Shown: positions 51,028-58,544, counted from the stretch's first letter. The stretch is 64,000 nucleotides of DNA from Alistipes sp. dk3624 (GCF_009557455.1 NZ_CP045651.1:1-64000), one strand, 5' to 3'. A program made the numbers and translations. The notes: generated from the sequence alone by a model not told the origin.

Positions 51028-51843
51028 ATGGAACAACTGAATGTATTTGACTGCTCGAATGTCCTTATAGCAAGTTTTTTCACAGATGACAGAGGCTGCG
51101 CCCACGAGAATCGGGAACACACGCTGATCTACCTGTGTTCAGGCGAACTTGAAATCGAGGAACGCGGCAAGAAAACGATATTGCATCCGGGCGAGTGCGC
51201 GTTCATGCGGCGAGACAACCGCATGTGGTTACAGAAACACGCCGACGAGGAGCATCCTTACCGCTCCGTCGTGTTGAAATTCACGAAACCGTTTCTGCGG
51301 GAGTTCTACCAGACACTCGACAGAAAAGAGATTCCTATGGAATCGAAGCGTGAAAAAGTGAGCTTGCGTGTATTGCCGAATAACCGTCCGGACATCCGCA
51401 GCTTGTTTGAGTCGGTTGTCCCCTATTTCGATGCGGGCGTGAAACCCTCCGATGACGTGTTGAAACTCAAGATGATCGAGGGGGCTTATGTCTTACTAAA
51501 CACGGACAAGAATCTCTACGCTTCACTGTTCGATTTCGTTGATCCGTGGAAAATAAACATCATCGACTATCTGAACGATAACTACATGTATGACCTGTCG
51601 ATGGAAGAGATCGCAAGTTATACCGGTCGCAGTCTGGCGACGTTCAAACGCGATTTTGCCAAAGTTAGCGACTTGACGCCGCAGAAATGGATCATTAAAC
51701 GCCGGTTGGAGGCCGCACACGAGTTGATAAAGTCCGGTAAGAAGCGGGTAACGGAAGCCTGTTTCGATGTCGGGTTCAAGAATCTTTCCCATTTCTCGAA
51801 AGTTTATAAGGAAACATACGGTTATGCTCCCAGTATGATTTGA
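51028..51843 (+). CDS. AraC-family transcriptional regulator (3)
   Basis: A 271-residue AraC protein unlike the two before it: an N-terminal cupin-like domain (about 15-110; SGELEIEERGKKTILHPGE) and a C-terminal double HTH (about 175-271; EEIASYTGRSLATFKRDFAK, VTEACFDVGFKNLSHFSKVY). The start at 51028 is preferred to ATG 50965 because TATTTTTG at 51002-51009 is a good -7 box and would put the transcript start downstream of 50965. It is followed by a hairpin terminator and the acetyltransferase-aldo/keto reductase genes, which it may control. Confidence 0.9.
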   Translation: MEQLNVFDCSNVLIASFFTDDRGCAHENREHTLIYLCSGELEIEERGKKTILHPGECAFMRRDNRMWLQKHADEEHPYRSVVLKFTKPFLREFYQTLDRKEIPMESKREKVSLRVLPNNRPDIRSLFESVVPYFDAGVKPSDDVLKLKMIEGAYVLLNTDKNLYASLFDFVDPWKINIIDYLNDNYMYDLSMEEIASYTGRSLATFKRDFAKVSDLTPQKWIIKRRLEAAHELIKSGKKRVTEACFDVGFKNLSHFSKVYKETYGYAPSMI

Positions 51844-51887
51844 GCTGGAAGAAAATCGGAATGAACTTCACGACAAAGTTGTTTGAG

Positions 51888-51928
51888 CCTCGCAGCAAAA
51901 TGGTTGCGAGGTTTCCTTTTTACCTTTG
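51888..51928 (+). promoter_or_regulatory. Terminator hairpin directly followed by a -7 box (module 1)
   Basis: CCTCGCA / TGCGAGG stem around GCAAAATGGT, then TTTCCTTTTT, closing the AraC-3 transcript. TACCTTTG at 51921-51928 matches the -7 consensus and starts the acetyltransferase transcript 29 bases before its ATG. A near copy of this arrangement occurs at 53958-54005. Confidence 0.65.
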
Positions 51929-51956
51929 CATCAGAATATTAAAAACAAAAGAAGTT

Positions 51957-52523
51957 ATGAATGATATTTTTGCAAAGGACTTGAACGGCGAAATGGTCTC
52001 GCCTAATGACGCAGGTTACGAAAAGCTGATTGCAGACATCTTCGCCACGATGAAAACGGCGACGGAGATGAACACGGGCTATCGCACGCCTGAAGAGGTA
52101 CACGAGTATATGGGGCGCATTCTCGGCAAACCGCTCGATAAGAGCACCACCGTATTGCCGCCTCTCTACATCGACTACGGCAAGCCCGTGACCGTCGGCA
52201 AGGGATGCTTCATCCAACAATGCTGTACTTTCTTCGGTCGCGGTGGCATCTCCATCGGCAATGATGTTTTTATCGGCCCGAAGGTTAATCTCATAACCAT
52301 CAATCACGATGTCAATCCCGACAACCGCAGTGCCACCTACGGCCGCCCGATCGTCATTGAGGACAAGGTGTGGATCGGTATCAACTCTACAATATTGCCG
52401 GGCGTTAGGATCGGCTACGGAGCCATCGTCGGCGCCGGCAGCGTGGTGACGAGAGACGTGCCGGCCATGACCGTCGTAGCGGGCAATCCGGCAAGAATCA
52501 TCAAAACGATCGAAAAGAAATAG
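51957..52523 (+). CDS. Maltose/galactoside-type O-acetyltransferase (second copy)
   Basis: A 188-residue hexapeptide-repeat acetyltransferase: N-terminal helices (GYEKLIADIFATMKTATEM), left-handed beta helix from about 70 (YGKPVTVGKGCFIQQCCTF, ISIGNDVFIGPKVNLITINHD with the catalytic His, VWIGINSTILPGVRIGYG, VVTRDVPAMTVVAGNPARI). Start at 51957 is placed behind the promoter at 51921; a longer reading upstream to 51840 covers the terminator. It is 2 bases from the aldo/keto reductase gene, so the pair forms one operon. About half identical to the gene at 44393 by eye. Confidence 0.92.
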   Translation: MNDIFAKDLNGEMVSPNDAGYEKLIADIFATMKTATEMNTGYRTPEEVHEYMGRILGKPLDKSTTVLPPLYIDYGKPVTVGKGCFIQQCCTFFGRGGISIGNDVFIGPKVNLITINHDVNPDNRSATYGRPIVIEDKVWIGINSTILPGVRIGYGAIVGAGSVVTRDVPAMTVVAGNPARIIKTIEKK

Positions 52524-52525
52524 AT

Positions 52526-53680
52526 ATGGAAGAGAAAAAGGGAATGAGCCGGCGCAGTTTTTTGAAGACTGCGGCCGCAGTAGGAGCGGCACTGACTATT
52601 CAGCCCGCAATAGATAAGGTAAAAGCCGCCAATGTCGCATTCAACGGAGAAAACGCATTGTCCACGGAAAAAGGCGGTATGCCGCACCGTACGCTCGGCA
52701 CGGGCCGGGCGGCTTTCGAAGTGTCCGCTATTGGCTTCGGCGTGATGGGCATGACCTACAACCGTAGCCAGCACCCGGACAAGAAGCAGTGTATCCGCCT
52801 GCTACATGAAGCTGTGGAACGTGGCGTAACGCTTTTCGATACGGCCATCATCTACGGGCCGCTGACCAACGAGAATCTGGCAGGCGAAGCGTTGGCGGAG
52901 TTCAAAGACAGAATCAACGTGACGACCAAATTCGGACACGAAGTCATTGACGGCAAAGGCACGGGGCGTCAGGACAGCCGTCCTGCAACGATTCGCAAGT
53001 ATTGTGAGGATTCGCTCCGCCGCCTGCGGCTCGACACGCTGTCTATGTTCTACCAGCACCGCGCCGACCCGAACGTGCCTGCCGAGGAGGTGGCGCAGAC
53101 CATCGCCGACCTGATGAAAGAGGGCAAGGTGCAGCACTGGGGCATGTGCGAGGTCAGCGCCGACACCATCCGCCGGGCCCATACCGTATGCTCGCTGACA
53201 GCCATTCAGAGCGAATACCACCTGATGCACCGCGACGTGGAGACGAACGGCGTGCTGAACACCTGCCGCGAGCTGGGTATCGGCTTCGTGCCGTACAGCC
53301 CGATCAACCGGGGATTTCTGGGCGGTTGTATCAACGAGTACACGGTCTTCGACCCGACGAACGACAACCGTCAGACCCTGCCGCGTTTCCGGCCGGAAGC
53401 GATACGAGCCAATACGCGCATCGTGAATGTGCTACAACAGTTCGGTCGCACGCGCGGCATGACTTCTGCGCAGGTGGCTCTCGGCTGGTTGTTGCAGAAA
53501 GCCCCGTGGATCGTGCCGATTCCGGGAACCACGAAACTCTCGCATCTGGAAGAAAACCTGTGCACGCTCGATTTCGACCTCGCAGCGGAGGAGTGGCGAG
53601 AACTCGAAACAGCCGTCGTCGCCCTTCCCGTCGTGGGCGACCGCTACAACGCCGAACAGCAGCGGCAGGTGGGACGATAA
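52526..53680 (+). CDS. Tat-exported aldo/keto reductase
   Basis: A 384-residue oxidoreductase with a twin-arginine signal (MSRRSFLKTAAAVGAALTI, residues 7-25), so folded and exported with bound cofactor. The AKR barrel follows (about 55-375): VSAIGFGVMGMTYNRSQHP, LFDTAIIYGPLTNENL (Asp and Tyr of the active site), VTTKFGHEVIDG (Lys), MFYQHRADPNVPAEEV (His) and a C-terminal NADP-type segment ending PIPGTTKLSHLEENL. Exported AKRs need an NAD(P)H source outside the cytoplasm, or cofactor bound before export, so the true donor is uncertain. 2 bases after the acetyltransferase. Confidence 0.92.
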   Translation: MEEKKGMSRRSFLKTAAAVGAALTIQPAIDKVKAANVAFNGENALSTEKGGMPHRTLGTGRAAFEVSAIGFGVMGMTYNRSQHPDKKQCIRLLHEAVERGVTLFDTAIIYGPLTNENLAGEALAEFKDRINVTTKFGHEVIDGKGTGRQDSRPATIRKYCEDSLRRLRLDTLSMFYQHRADPNVPAEEVAQTIADLMKEGKVQHWGMCEVSADTIRRAHTVCSLTAIQSEYHLMHRDVETNGVLNTCRELGIGFVPYSPINRGFLGGCINEYTVFDPTNDNRQTLPRFRPEAIRANTRIVNVLQQFGRTRGMTSAQVALGWLLQKAPWIVPIPGTTKLSHLEENLCTLDFDLAAEEWRELETAVVALPVVGDRYNAEQQRQVGR

Positions 53681-53736
53681 TGTAAAGTATTTACTATAAT
53701 GGATTATCTTATGAAACCATAGTTGGCGGAGGATAG

Positions 53737-53935
53737 GCGGAAGACGCCACCGGTGAGGATGCAAAAGCGGTATTCCAGCGCGAAATGATTTTCCCATCGG
53801 AGAAGTGTAAAGCACTGGCATGGCGCAGCAGCCGACAGTTGGTTTGCGCACCTCGCATTTGACGTTCCCGGAGAAAAAACATCCAACGAGTGGCTCGAAC
53901 CCGTAACCGACGAAGAGTACGACAAATTACAATAA
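53737..53935 (+). pseudogene. Collapsed second copy of the decarboxylase-cupin gene
   Basis: From 53737 one frame reads AEDATGEDAKAVFQREMIFP, matching residues of the gene at 46265 (AEDTAGEDAKAAFQREMIFP). After a change of frame near 53800 another reads KHWHGAAADSWFAHLAFDVPG then SNEWLEPVTDEEYDKLQ and stops at 53935, matching its C-terminus. About 75 residues of the cupin between them are missing, as is everything N-terminal. It must come from a lost paralogue rather than the present copy. Confidence 0.85.
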
Positions 53936-53957
53936 TCTTGAACTTACGAACGAAGTA

Positions 53958-54005
53958 AATTGAGCCTCGCAGCAAATACGTTGCGAGGCTTTGCTTTTAC
54001 CTCTG
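53958..54005 (+). promoter_or_regulatory. Terminator hairpin followed by -7-like box (module 2)
   Basis: GAGCCTCGCAGCAA / TTGCGAGGCTTTGC stem, a T-rich tract, and TACCTCTG (one base from TAnnTTTG) at about 53998-54005. It closely resembles 51888-51928, including the spacing of hairpin, T tract, box and CATCA, and starts the next flavodoxin gene. Confidence 0.6.
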
Positions 54006-54035
54006 CATCAAAGGAATAACTAAAAAATATCAGAT

Positions 54036-54523
54036 ATGAAAACGAAAATATTGCTTCTGTTCGCGTGGCTCATGGCGACTGCCACAGGATGTTCCGCTGA
54101 TGAATCTCGTAAGGATTTGTCGGATATGCCTCCGGCCGAGAAACTGGAAGAACCGGTCGCTCCTGCCGGTAACCGCAAGGCACAGATCGTCTATTTCTCC
54201 CATACGGGCAATACGCGGACAATAGCCGGTTATATTCACGACATGGTAAAGAGCGATATGGTGGAACTCGAAACCGAGGATACTTATACCGATATTACGA
54301 TACGCTGTTGGCGCAAATCCGTCAGGAGGTCGCAGATGAGTATTGTCCGCCGTTTGCGACACGCAGCGAAAACATGCTGGATACGGACAAACGATATGTT
54401 CCGACCTTGTTCGATTTCAGCGGAACATGCGGAATGAATCTGCTCGACCTGTTGCGAAAAGAAGAGGATGTTGAAATCAAGTGGCAAAAAATACTGAATG
54501 AGCTTTATAGCAAACTTAATTGA
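54036..54523 (+). pseudogene. Frameshifted flavodoxin lipoprotein
   Basis: From 54036 a lipoprotein signal with MATATGCSADE (Cys19) leads into a flavodoxin start (IVYFSHTGNTRTIAGYIHD, MVELETEDTY). The frame then breaks near 54290, giving an unrelated tail to 54437. The alternate frame continues from about 54295 (YYDTLLAQIRQEVADEYCPP) to the stop at 54523, ending EIKWQKILNELYSKLN. The flavin-binding middle and C-terminal part of the flavodoxin are not seen, so a deletion as well as a frameshift is likely. Not functional as a flavodoxin. Confidence 0.75.
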
Positions 54524-54565
54524 GCCGACGAACAAAGCCCGTTCGTCCGGCTCTGGCTATTTTTG
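54524..54565 (+). promoter_or_regulatory. Terminator hairpin followed by -7 box (module 3)
   Basis: A perfect stem GAGCCGACGAAC / GTTCGTCCGGCTC (one bulged base) at about 54523-54553, then TATTTTTG at about 54558-54565, a full -7 box, 22 bases before the next ATG. Third example of a hairpin abutting a promoter in this gene series, with an unrelated stem. Confidence 0.6.
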
Positions 54566-54586
54566 CAATGTAAACCAGTAAAATAT

Positions 54587-55306
54587 ATGAATATGAAAAA
54601 GTTTCTGTATCTTCTTTTTGCGATGTTCATCACAGTGGGATTGAACGCCTGTTCTCCCGATGACGATCCGGAGAATGAACCCCCGACGGAAATTCCTGAA
54701 AATCCGGACGACCCCGATCAGCCGGATAATCCGGACCCCAATCCCAACCCTGACCCTGGCCCGAACCCGAATCCGAATCCGAATCCGACAACAGGAAAGA
54801 CGCTCATCGTCTATTACAGTTTCACGAACAACGTGCATACCGTCGTGGGTGACCTGCGCACGCAGATCGAAGCCGATGTGATACGGGTGGAACCGGCCGA
54901 GAAAGGACTCGACTATGCAGCGAACAATTACGCCATCGGCAGTGCATTGATTCAGGCGATCCGGAACAATCCCGGCAATGCATCTTCTTATCCGGCAATC
55001 GATCCCGTAGAGGTAGAGTTCGGGCAGTACGGCACCATCATCGTGGCGGCGCCGCTTTGGTGGAGCAACATGGCGGCTCCTTTGCAGACGTTCCTGTTCA
55101 ACCATGGTGCGGAGATGGTCGGTAAGCGCATCGGTCTGATCGTATCGAGTTCGAGTAGCGGCATCAGCGGCGTGGAGTCGGACGCCAAGCGGTTGATTCC
55201 CGACGGGAACTTCCTGACGCCGAGCCTCTGGATCCGTTCGTCCCAGACGTCCGACTGCCACTCGATGATAGCCCAATGGCTGGAAGATATAGGTTATACG
55301 GAATAA
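54587..55306 (+). CDS. Flavodoxin lipoprotein with Pro/Asn linker
   Basis: A 239-residue lipoprotein: signal and lipobox VGLNACSP (Cys18 from 54593), a low-complexity linker of Pro with Asn/Asp (about 25-75; repeated PNPNP units) that would hold the domain away from the membrane, then a flavodoxin domain (about 78-239; TLIVYYSFTNNVHTVV phosphate loop, PLWWSNMAAPLQTFLF, SSSSSGISGVESDAKRL). ATG at 54587 or 54593 (MKKFLYLLF). Very likely surface or periplasmic. Transcribed from the promoter at 54558. Intact unlike its neighbours. Confidence 0.9.
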   Translation: MNMKKFLYLLFAMFITVGLNACSPDDDPENEPPTEIPENPDDPDQPDNPDPNPNPDPGPNPNPNPNPTTGKTLIVYYSFTNNVHTVVGDLRTQIEADVIRVEPAEKGLDYAANNYAIGSALIQAIRNNPGNASSYPAIDPVEVEFGQYGTIIVAAPLWWSNMAAPLQTFLFNHGAEMVGKRIGLIVSSSSSGISGVESDAKRLIPDGNFLTPSLWIRSSQTSDCHSMIAQWLEDIGYTE

Positions 55307-55320
55307 AATAGGAGACGGTA

Positions 55321-55457
55321 TGAAAAAGATATTCATTCTATCGATGCTGCTTGTTCCGGTGATGGTTTTCGCGGTATCCTCGTCGCCTATTTATCAGCGA
55401 CAGGAACGACGGCACGAACCGCCGAAAAACTGGCAAATGTTACGGGAATGAATTAGA
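55321..55457 (+). pseudogene. Flavodoxin remnant: signal peptide plus shifted N-terminus
   Basis: A 43-codon reading from 55321 starts with a fine signal peptide (MKKIFILSMLLVPVMVFAVS) but then has a meaningless tail. The frame shifted by one reads ILVAYLSATGTTARTAEKLA then NVTGMN and a stop at 55457, an unmistakable flavodoxin N-terminus. So the gene lost frame after the signal peptide and everything past residue 50. Confidence 0.85.
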
Positions 55458-55477
55458 AAAGCGGGATAAATAATTTA

Positions 55478-55515
55478 GCCCCTGCCGGATAAATTTGCGG
55501 CAGGGGCTGTTTGTG
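55478..55515. terminator. Bidirectional terminator between convergent flavodoxin genes
   Basis: A perfect 11-bp stem AGCCCCTGCCG / CGGCAGGGGCT (55478-55488 and 55499-55509) with a 10-base loop and T-rich flanks on both sides. Confidence 0.82.
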
Positions 55516-55531
55516 ATGCACAAGAATTCCT

Positions 55532-56140
55532 TTATTTCAATTTATTCAGCCAGGACTGCACGGTCTTTTTTGCCTGGGCCTGCGAGTTCTGGGCGGTAGT
55601 TCCTTGAACTGCGAGACCTTTGGCAATGGTCGCGCCCTTGCAGGCTTGTTCCAAAAGACGCTCCGTGCCGGACAATCCGCTGCCCTCGTGCGTGCAGAAC
55701 GGGATGACGGTCTTCCCATTCCAGTCGTGCTTTTCGATGAAGGTATAGACCGCCATCGGCATATCTCCCCACCAGTTGGGATAACCCAGGAAGATGACAT
55801 CGTAATCCTCTGCGGCAATGTCCTCTTTTACGGCAGGCCGGGCCTTGTTCTCTTTTTCTGTTTTGGCAATGTCCACACAAGCCCTGTATTCATCGGGATA
55901 AGGCTTCACCGGTTCTATCTGAAACAATTTGCCATTGGTCTCTCCCGCAATCATCTCGGCAATGATGTGCGTATTGCCTTTGCTGATGTTTCCGACATTG
56001 TAATTCTCTCCGGTACGGGAGAAAAATGCCACCAATACTTTCTTGTCTTTCATTATATTCTCTTTTGGTGCAGTGTTTTGTGCGAATGCGGAAATCCCGC
56101 ATATGCAAAGCACGGTTAAAATCGACAGAATCTTTTTCAT
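55532..56140 (-). CDS. Exported flavodoxin
   Basis: A 202-residue protein: signal peptide (MKKILSILTVLCICGISAFAQN), then a flavodoxin domain with VLVAFFSRTGENYNVGNIS (phosphate loop), PYPDEYRACVDIAKTEK, VIFLGYPNWWGDMPMAVYTF and THEGSGLSGTERLLEQA around the FMN. No lipobox, so periplasmic and soluble. Cytoplasmic homologues are widespread in Firmicutes and Bacteroidetes; the export signal is the point of interest. Last gene of the SDR, reductase, flavodoxin operon, 27 bases behind the RibD-like gene. Confidence 0.92.
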   Translation of the reverse strand: MKKILSILTVLCICGISAFAQNTAPKENIMKDKKVLVAFFSRTGENYNVGNISKGNTHIIAEMIAGETNGKLFQIEPVKPYPDEYRACVDIAKTEKENKARPAVKEDIAAEDYDVIFLGYPNWWGDMPMAVYTFIEKHDWNGKTVIPFCTHEGSGLSGTERLLEQACKGATIAKGLAVQGTTAQNSQAQAKKTVQSWLNKLK

Positions 56141-56167
56141 GATTTCATACTGTTTTCGGAGGTTGTA

Positions 56168-56848
56168 TTATTTACACCGATAACGAATCCAGACCGTTTC
56201 CGTTCCGGCTATCCGCTCGACACTTTGCAGTTTCAAATGATAGGGTGCTTCACTCTTCCAGGTGCAGCCGTCAAACAGGGCGGTCTGTCCCTTGCGGCCG
56301 TCAATACCCGAAGCCAGCAACAGGCTGACTTCATCGATGAGTCCGGCTTCAAGAAAGCCTCCGTTGATATTGCCTCCACCGACAATAATCAAACGTTTCA
56401 CATCGAATTGTTCGCTTAAAATATCCGTTGCACGGTGCAGGTCGATGCGCTCTTTTCCCGTCGCTATCCATGATACATTGTTCTTGCGAAGCATCTCAAG
56501 ATGGGGTTCCGGCACGTTCTCGCTCATCACCACAAGCAGGGGATGCCCGTCCGCCTCGCCGGATGCCATCTGCAACCGTCCGTGGGTATTGACGATGACG
56601 GTGTACTCCCCGCTTTCCACTGCTTTGTGGACAGACTCTTTGCCAAGTCTCGCACCGGCATACCCGGAAATTTCCTCCTTTACTGCGGTACATTCAAGCG
56701 CGGCCGTCACCCGACCGGATAATTTGGAACTCGAACCGAAACTTTCCAATGTGGTGTAATACTCTTCACCGCTGATCTGTGCCACCATCGGACAGTCGAT
56801 TCTTCCGTCGATGGATGCCACCATGTGGCAAATAATATAAGGTCTCAT
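56168..56848 (-). CDS. RibD C-terminal/dihydrofolate-reductase-like protein
   Basis: A 226-residue Rossmann-type reductase of the RibD/DHFR fold, NADPH dependent by family. Features: MVASIDGRIDCPMV near residue 9, ECTAVKEEISGYAG near 52 and the NADPH loop RLIIVGGGNINGGFLEAGLIDEV near 150-170. Such stand-alone proteins reduce pterins, flavin precursors or unknown ketones; the precise substrate is not deducible. No signal peptide. 14 bases after the SDR gene and 27 before the flavodoxin gene, so it belongs to the same operon. Confidence 0.88.
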   Translation of the reverse strand: MRPYIICHMVASIDGRIDCPMVAQISGEEYYTTLESFGSSSKLSGRVTAALECTAVKEEISGYAGARLGKESVHKAVESGEYTVIVNTHGRLQMASGEADGHPLLVVMSENVPEPHLEMLRKNNVSWIATGKERIDLHRATDILSEQFDVKRLIIVGGGNINGGFLEAGLIDEVSLLLASGIDGRKGQTALFDGCTWKSEAPYHLKLQSVERIAGTETVWIRYRCK

Positions 56849-56862
56849 AACTTCTTTATATT

Positions 56863-57708
56863 TTATTTGTTATCTGTTTTTTCAGGTTTCAACTCTCCGT
56901 AGAAATAGGCCGCGGTGGCCCCTCCGTCGATGAGAAAATCGGAGCCCGTGATAAACGCTCCCCGGCCGCTCATCAGTAGTTCGGCGACATTGGCCACTTC
57001 GTCTGCCGTTCCGGGACGACCTGCCGGACATTTGGCGAACATGTTCTTGTAAAATTCGCCTCTCGGACCGTTGAACTCGTCGATAGCCAAAGGTGTTACG
57101 ATGATACCCGGCGAGATGGAATTGACACGCGCTCCCCGTTCTCCCCATTTTACGGCCTCCGCCATGACACGCTTCACGTTGCAGCGTTTCGCCATCTGGT
57201 AGGCGTGCAGGGTGTCGCGGATGCGGTCCGGTTGCAACATATCCAATGCAAGCAGCGCGTCAGTCGGAGTGGTGGCGAGCAGCTCGTCCTCTTCCGGAGT
57301 GAGAGCCGGCATACGGTGTCCCGACTGACTGGAGATGGTAACCCCGACACCGCCGCACCCGATTACCTTGCCAACTTCTTCCAGCAAGAGGGCCGTTCCA
57401 TACAAATCCACCCTCAAAATGGTTTCAATGGGTGCCTGACTGGGAGATACGCCCGCAGCATTAACAAGCATTGAAATCTCACCAAACTTTTGGGCTTCGG
57501 CAATCATGTTCAAAATGGATTCCCTTGAAGACAAATCCATCTCTACGGGACTCGTATCAAATCCTGCTTCATTCAAAATCCTGCTGACACTTTCCGCATT
57601 TTTCTGCGTCCTGTCGCCCACTACGATTTTCTTTCCGTAGCCCATTCTTCGAGCTATTGCCATCCCTATCTGACCGGCTCCGATTAAGAGCATTACTTCT
57701 GTATTCAT
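56863..57708 (-). CDS. Short-chain dehydrogenase/reductase (SDR)
   Basis: A 281-residue classical SDR: N-terminal LLIGAGQIGMAIARRM with the glycine motif, LVNAAGVSPSQAP, catalytic Ser in VTISSQSGHRM near 147, and the Tyr-Lys pair in AYQMAKRCN near 190, then SPGIIVTPLA and a C-terminal GSDFLIDGGAT. Fully equipped for NAD(P)H-linked alcohol/ketone exchange. It has an insertion of about 30 residues before the YxxxK region compared with typical 250-residue SDRs. First gene of the SDR, RibD-like, flavodoxin operon; TATTTTTG on the minus strand at 57735-57742 is its -7 box. Confidence 0.92.
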   Translation of the reverse strand: MNTEVMLLIGAGQIGMAIARRMGYGKKIVVGDRTQKNAESVSRILNEAGFDTSPVEMDLSSRESILNMIAEAQKFGEISMLVNAAGVSPSQAPIETILRVDLYGTALLLEEVGKVIGCGGVGVTISSQSGHRMPALTPEEDELLATTPTDALLALDMLQPDRIRDTLHAYQMAKRCNVKRVMAEAVKWGERGARVNSISPGIIVTPLAIDEFNGPRGEFYKNMFAKCPAGRPGTADEVANVAELLMSGRGAFITGSDFLIDGGATAAYFYGELKPEKTDNK

Positions 57709-57734
57709 ATAACATTCAGGTATTTTTTATTTTG

Positions 57735-57742
57735 CAAAAATA
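57735..57742 (-). promoter_or_regulatory. -7 box of the SDR-flavodoxin operon
   Basis: Plus CAAAAATA reads TATTTTTG on the minus strand, 27 bases before the SDR ATG. No -33 TTTG at the standard distance was found. Confidence 0.5.
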
Positions 57743-57840
57743 GCGGATAAAGTATATATAGATGATAGACGGATTACGGATAAGTTTACCTAAATTACGG
57801 TTCTTGATTTTTTCAGTTTATAGGTTCCATTGCAAATCCT

Positions 57841-57848
57841 TATTTTTG
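57841..57848 (+). promoter_or_regulatory. -7 box of the broken acetyltransferase gene
   Basis: TATTTTTG, full -7 consensus, 19 bases before the ATG of the acetyltransferase remnant and divergent from the SDR promoter, showing that the remnant was once an expressed gene. Confidence 0.5.
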
Positions 57849-57866
57849 TATCCGAATTAAGCGTAA

Positions 57867-58065
57867 ATGAGGATGAATGAGAGAGTAAAGGAATTTAGAA
57901 TAGACATGCGCCAACCTGAAGAAGCCGATCCCGCCGAGGGTATTCGTTGCACACAACTGTGTTTCAGAATCAATCACACCATGCCGATGACGGACGAGTA
58001 TGACCGGCTTGTATCCGGAACTGTTTGCCGGTAATATTTTGAGTCGCTGCGGCGACACCGGATAG
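57867..58065 (+). pseudogene. N-terminal remnant of a maltose-type O-acetyltransferase
   Basis: From 57867 the reading MRMNERVKEFRIDMRQPEEA leads to LCFRINHTMPMTDEYDRL, where the frame breaks. The next frame continues YPELFAGNILSRCGDTG to a stop at 58065. This matches the N-terminal helices of LacA/Maa enzymes (RARQLxxRxNH, then an ADLFG-like motif). The hexapeptide-repeat part is missing. It is the third member of that family in the window. Confidence 0.6.
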
Positions 58066-58080
58066 TACGAGACCGTCGGA

Positions 58081-58218
58081 TTGCTCATCGTCCCGATCAA
58101 TCGAGGCGGCGCGAAGCTCGATATGGCCAATCTTCAGAGCCTTTGTTATCCGTGCCATAACCGCGTCGGGCATCGAATCGCACACGAGATAACCAACACT
58201 TGGTTGCCTATGATATAA
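58081..58218 (+). pseudogene. HNH endonuclease remnant
   Basis: The stretch reads LLIVPINRGGAKLDMANLQS then LCYPCHNRV, the C-terminal half of the HNH fold (usually DHIxPxxxGGxxxxxNLQxLCxxCHxxK) found in phage- and plasmid-borne nucleases. The first His (DHI) is replaced by Leu and the upstream Cys pair is missing, so it cannot be active. It follows the acetyltransferase remnant directly, marking a recombination joint. Confidence 0.65.
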
Positions 58219-58295
58219 ACCGATGAAAATGGGCGTGCGGTTGTGGTTTGCAAGCGAAAAAATGGAGCCGCCTGCGCCCATTATGAAAACCGAAT

Positions 58296-58457
58296 ATGAG
58301 AACGACACTGAACCTGACGCAGATCGTGGAGGAGTGGCTCGCCGAGACGGACATCCTTACGGCGACGAAGGCCGCCGCCGTAAGGTGGCCCGCATCGACA
58401 TATTCGAGACTTCGATACCTAATTAATGGACGCACGGTCATCCATATCCCAGCGTAA
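58296..58457 (+). CDS. Small hypothetical protein, possible remnant
   Basis: A 53-codon open frame (MRTTLNLTQIVEEWLAETDI then LTATKAAAVR and ending INGRTVIHIPA). The first 25 residues look like a folded helix, the rest less so. Not recognised. It lies between the HNH remnant and the truncated Fic gene and may be a fragment of the same former mobile element. Confidence 0.3.
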   Translation: MRTTLNLTQIVEEWLAETDILTATKAAAVRWPASTYSRLRYLINGRTVIHIPA

Positions 58458-58544
58458 GGGCAAAGTAGATAAACGCGATACGGTCGCCGTGCCGGGGATG
58501 ATCGCGGAGCAGGACAGTTGTAACGTTTGGGGGCACGAATAGAA

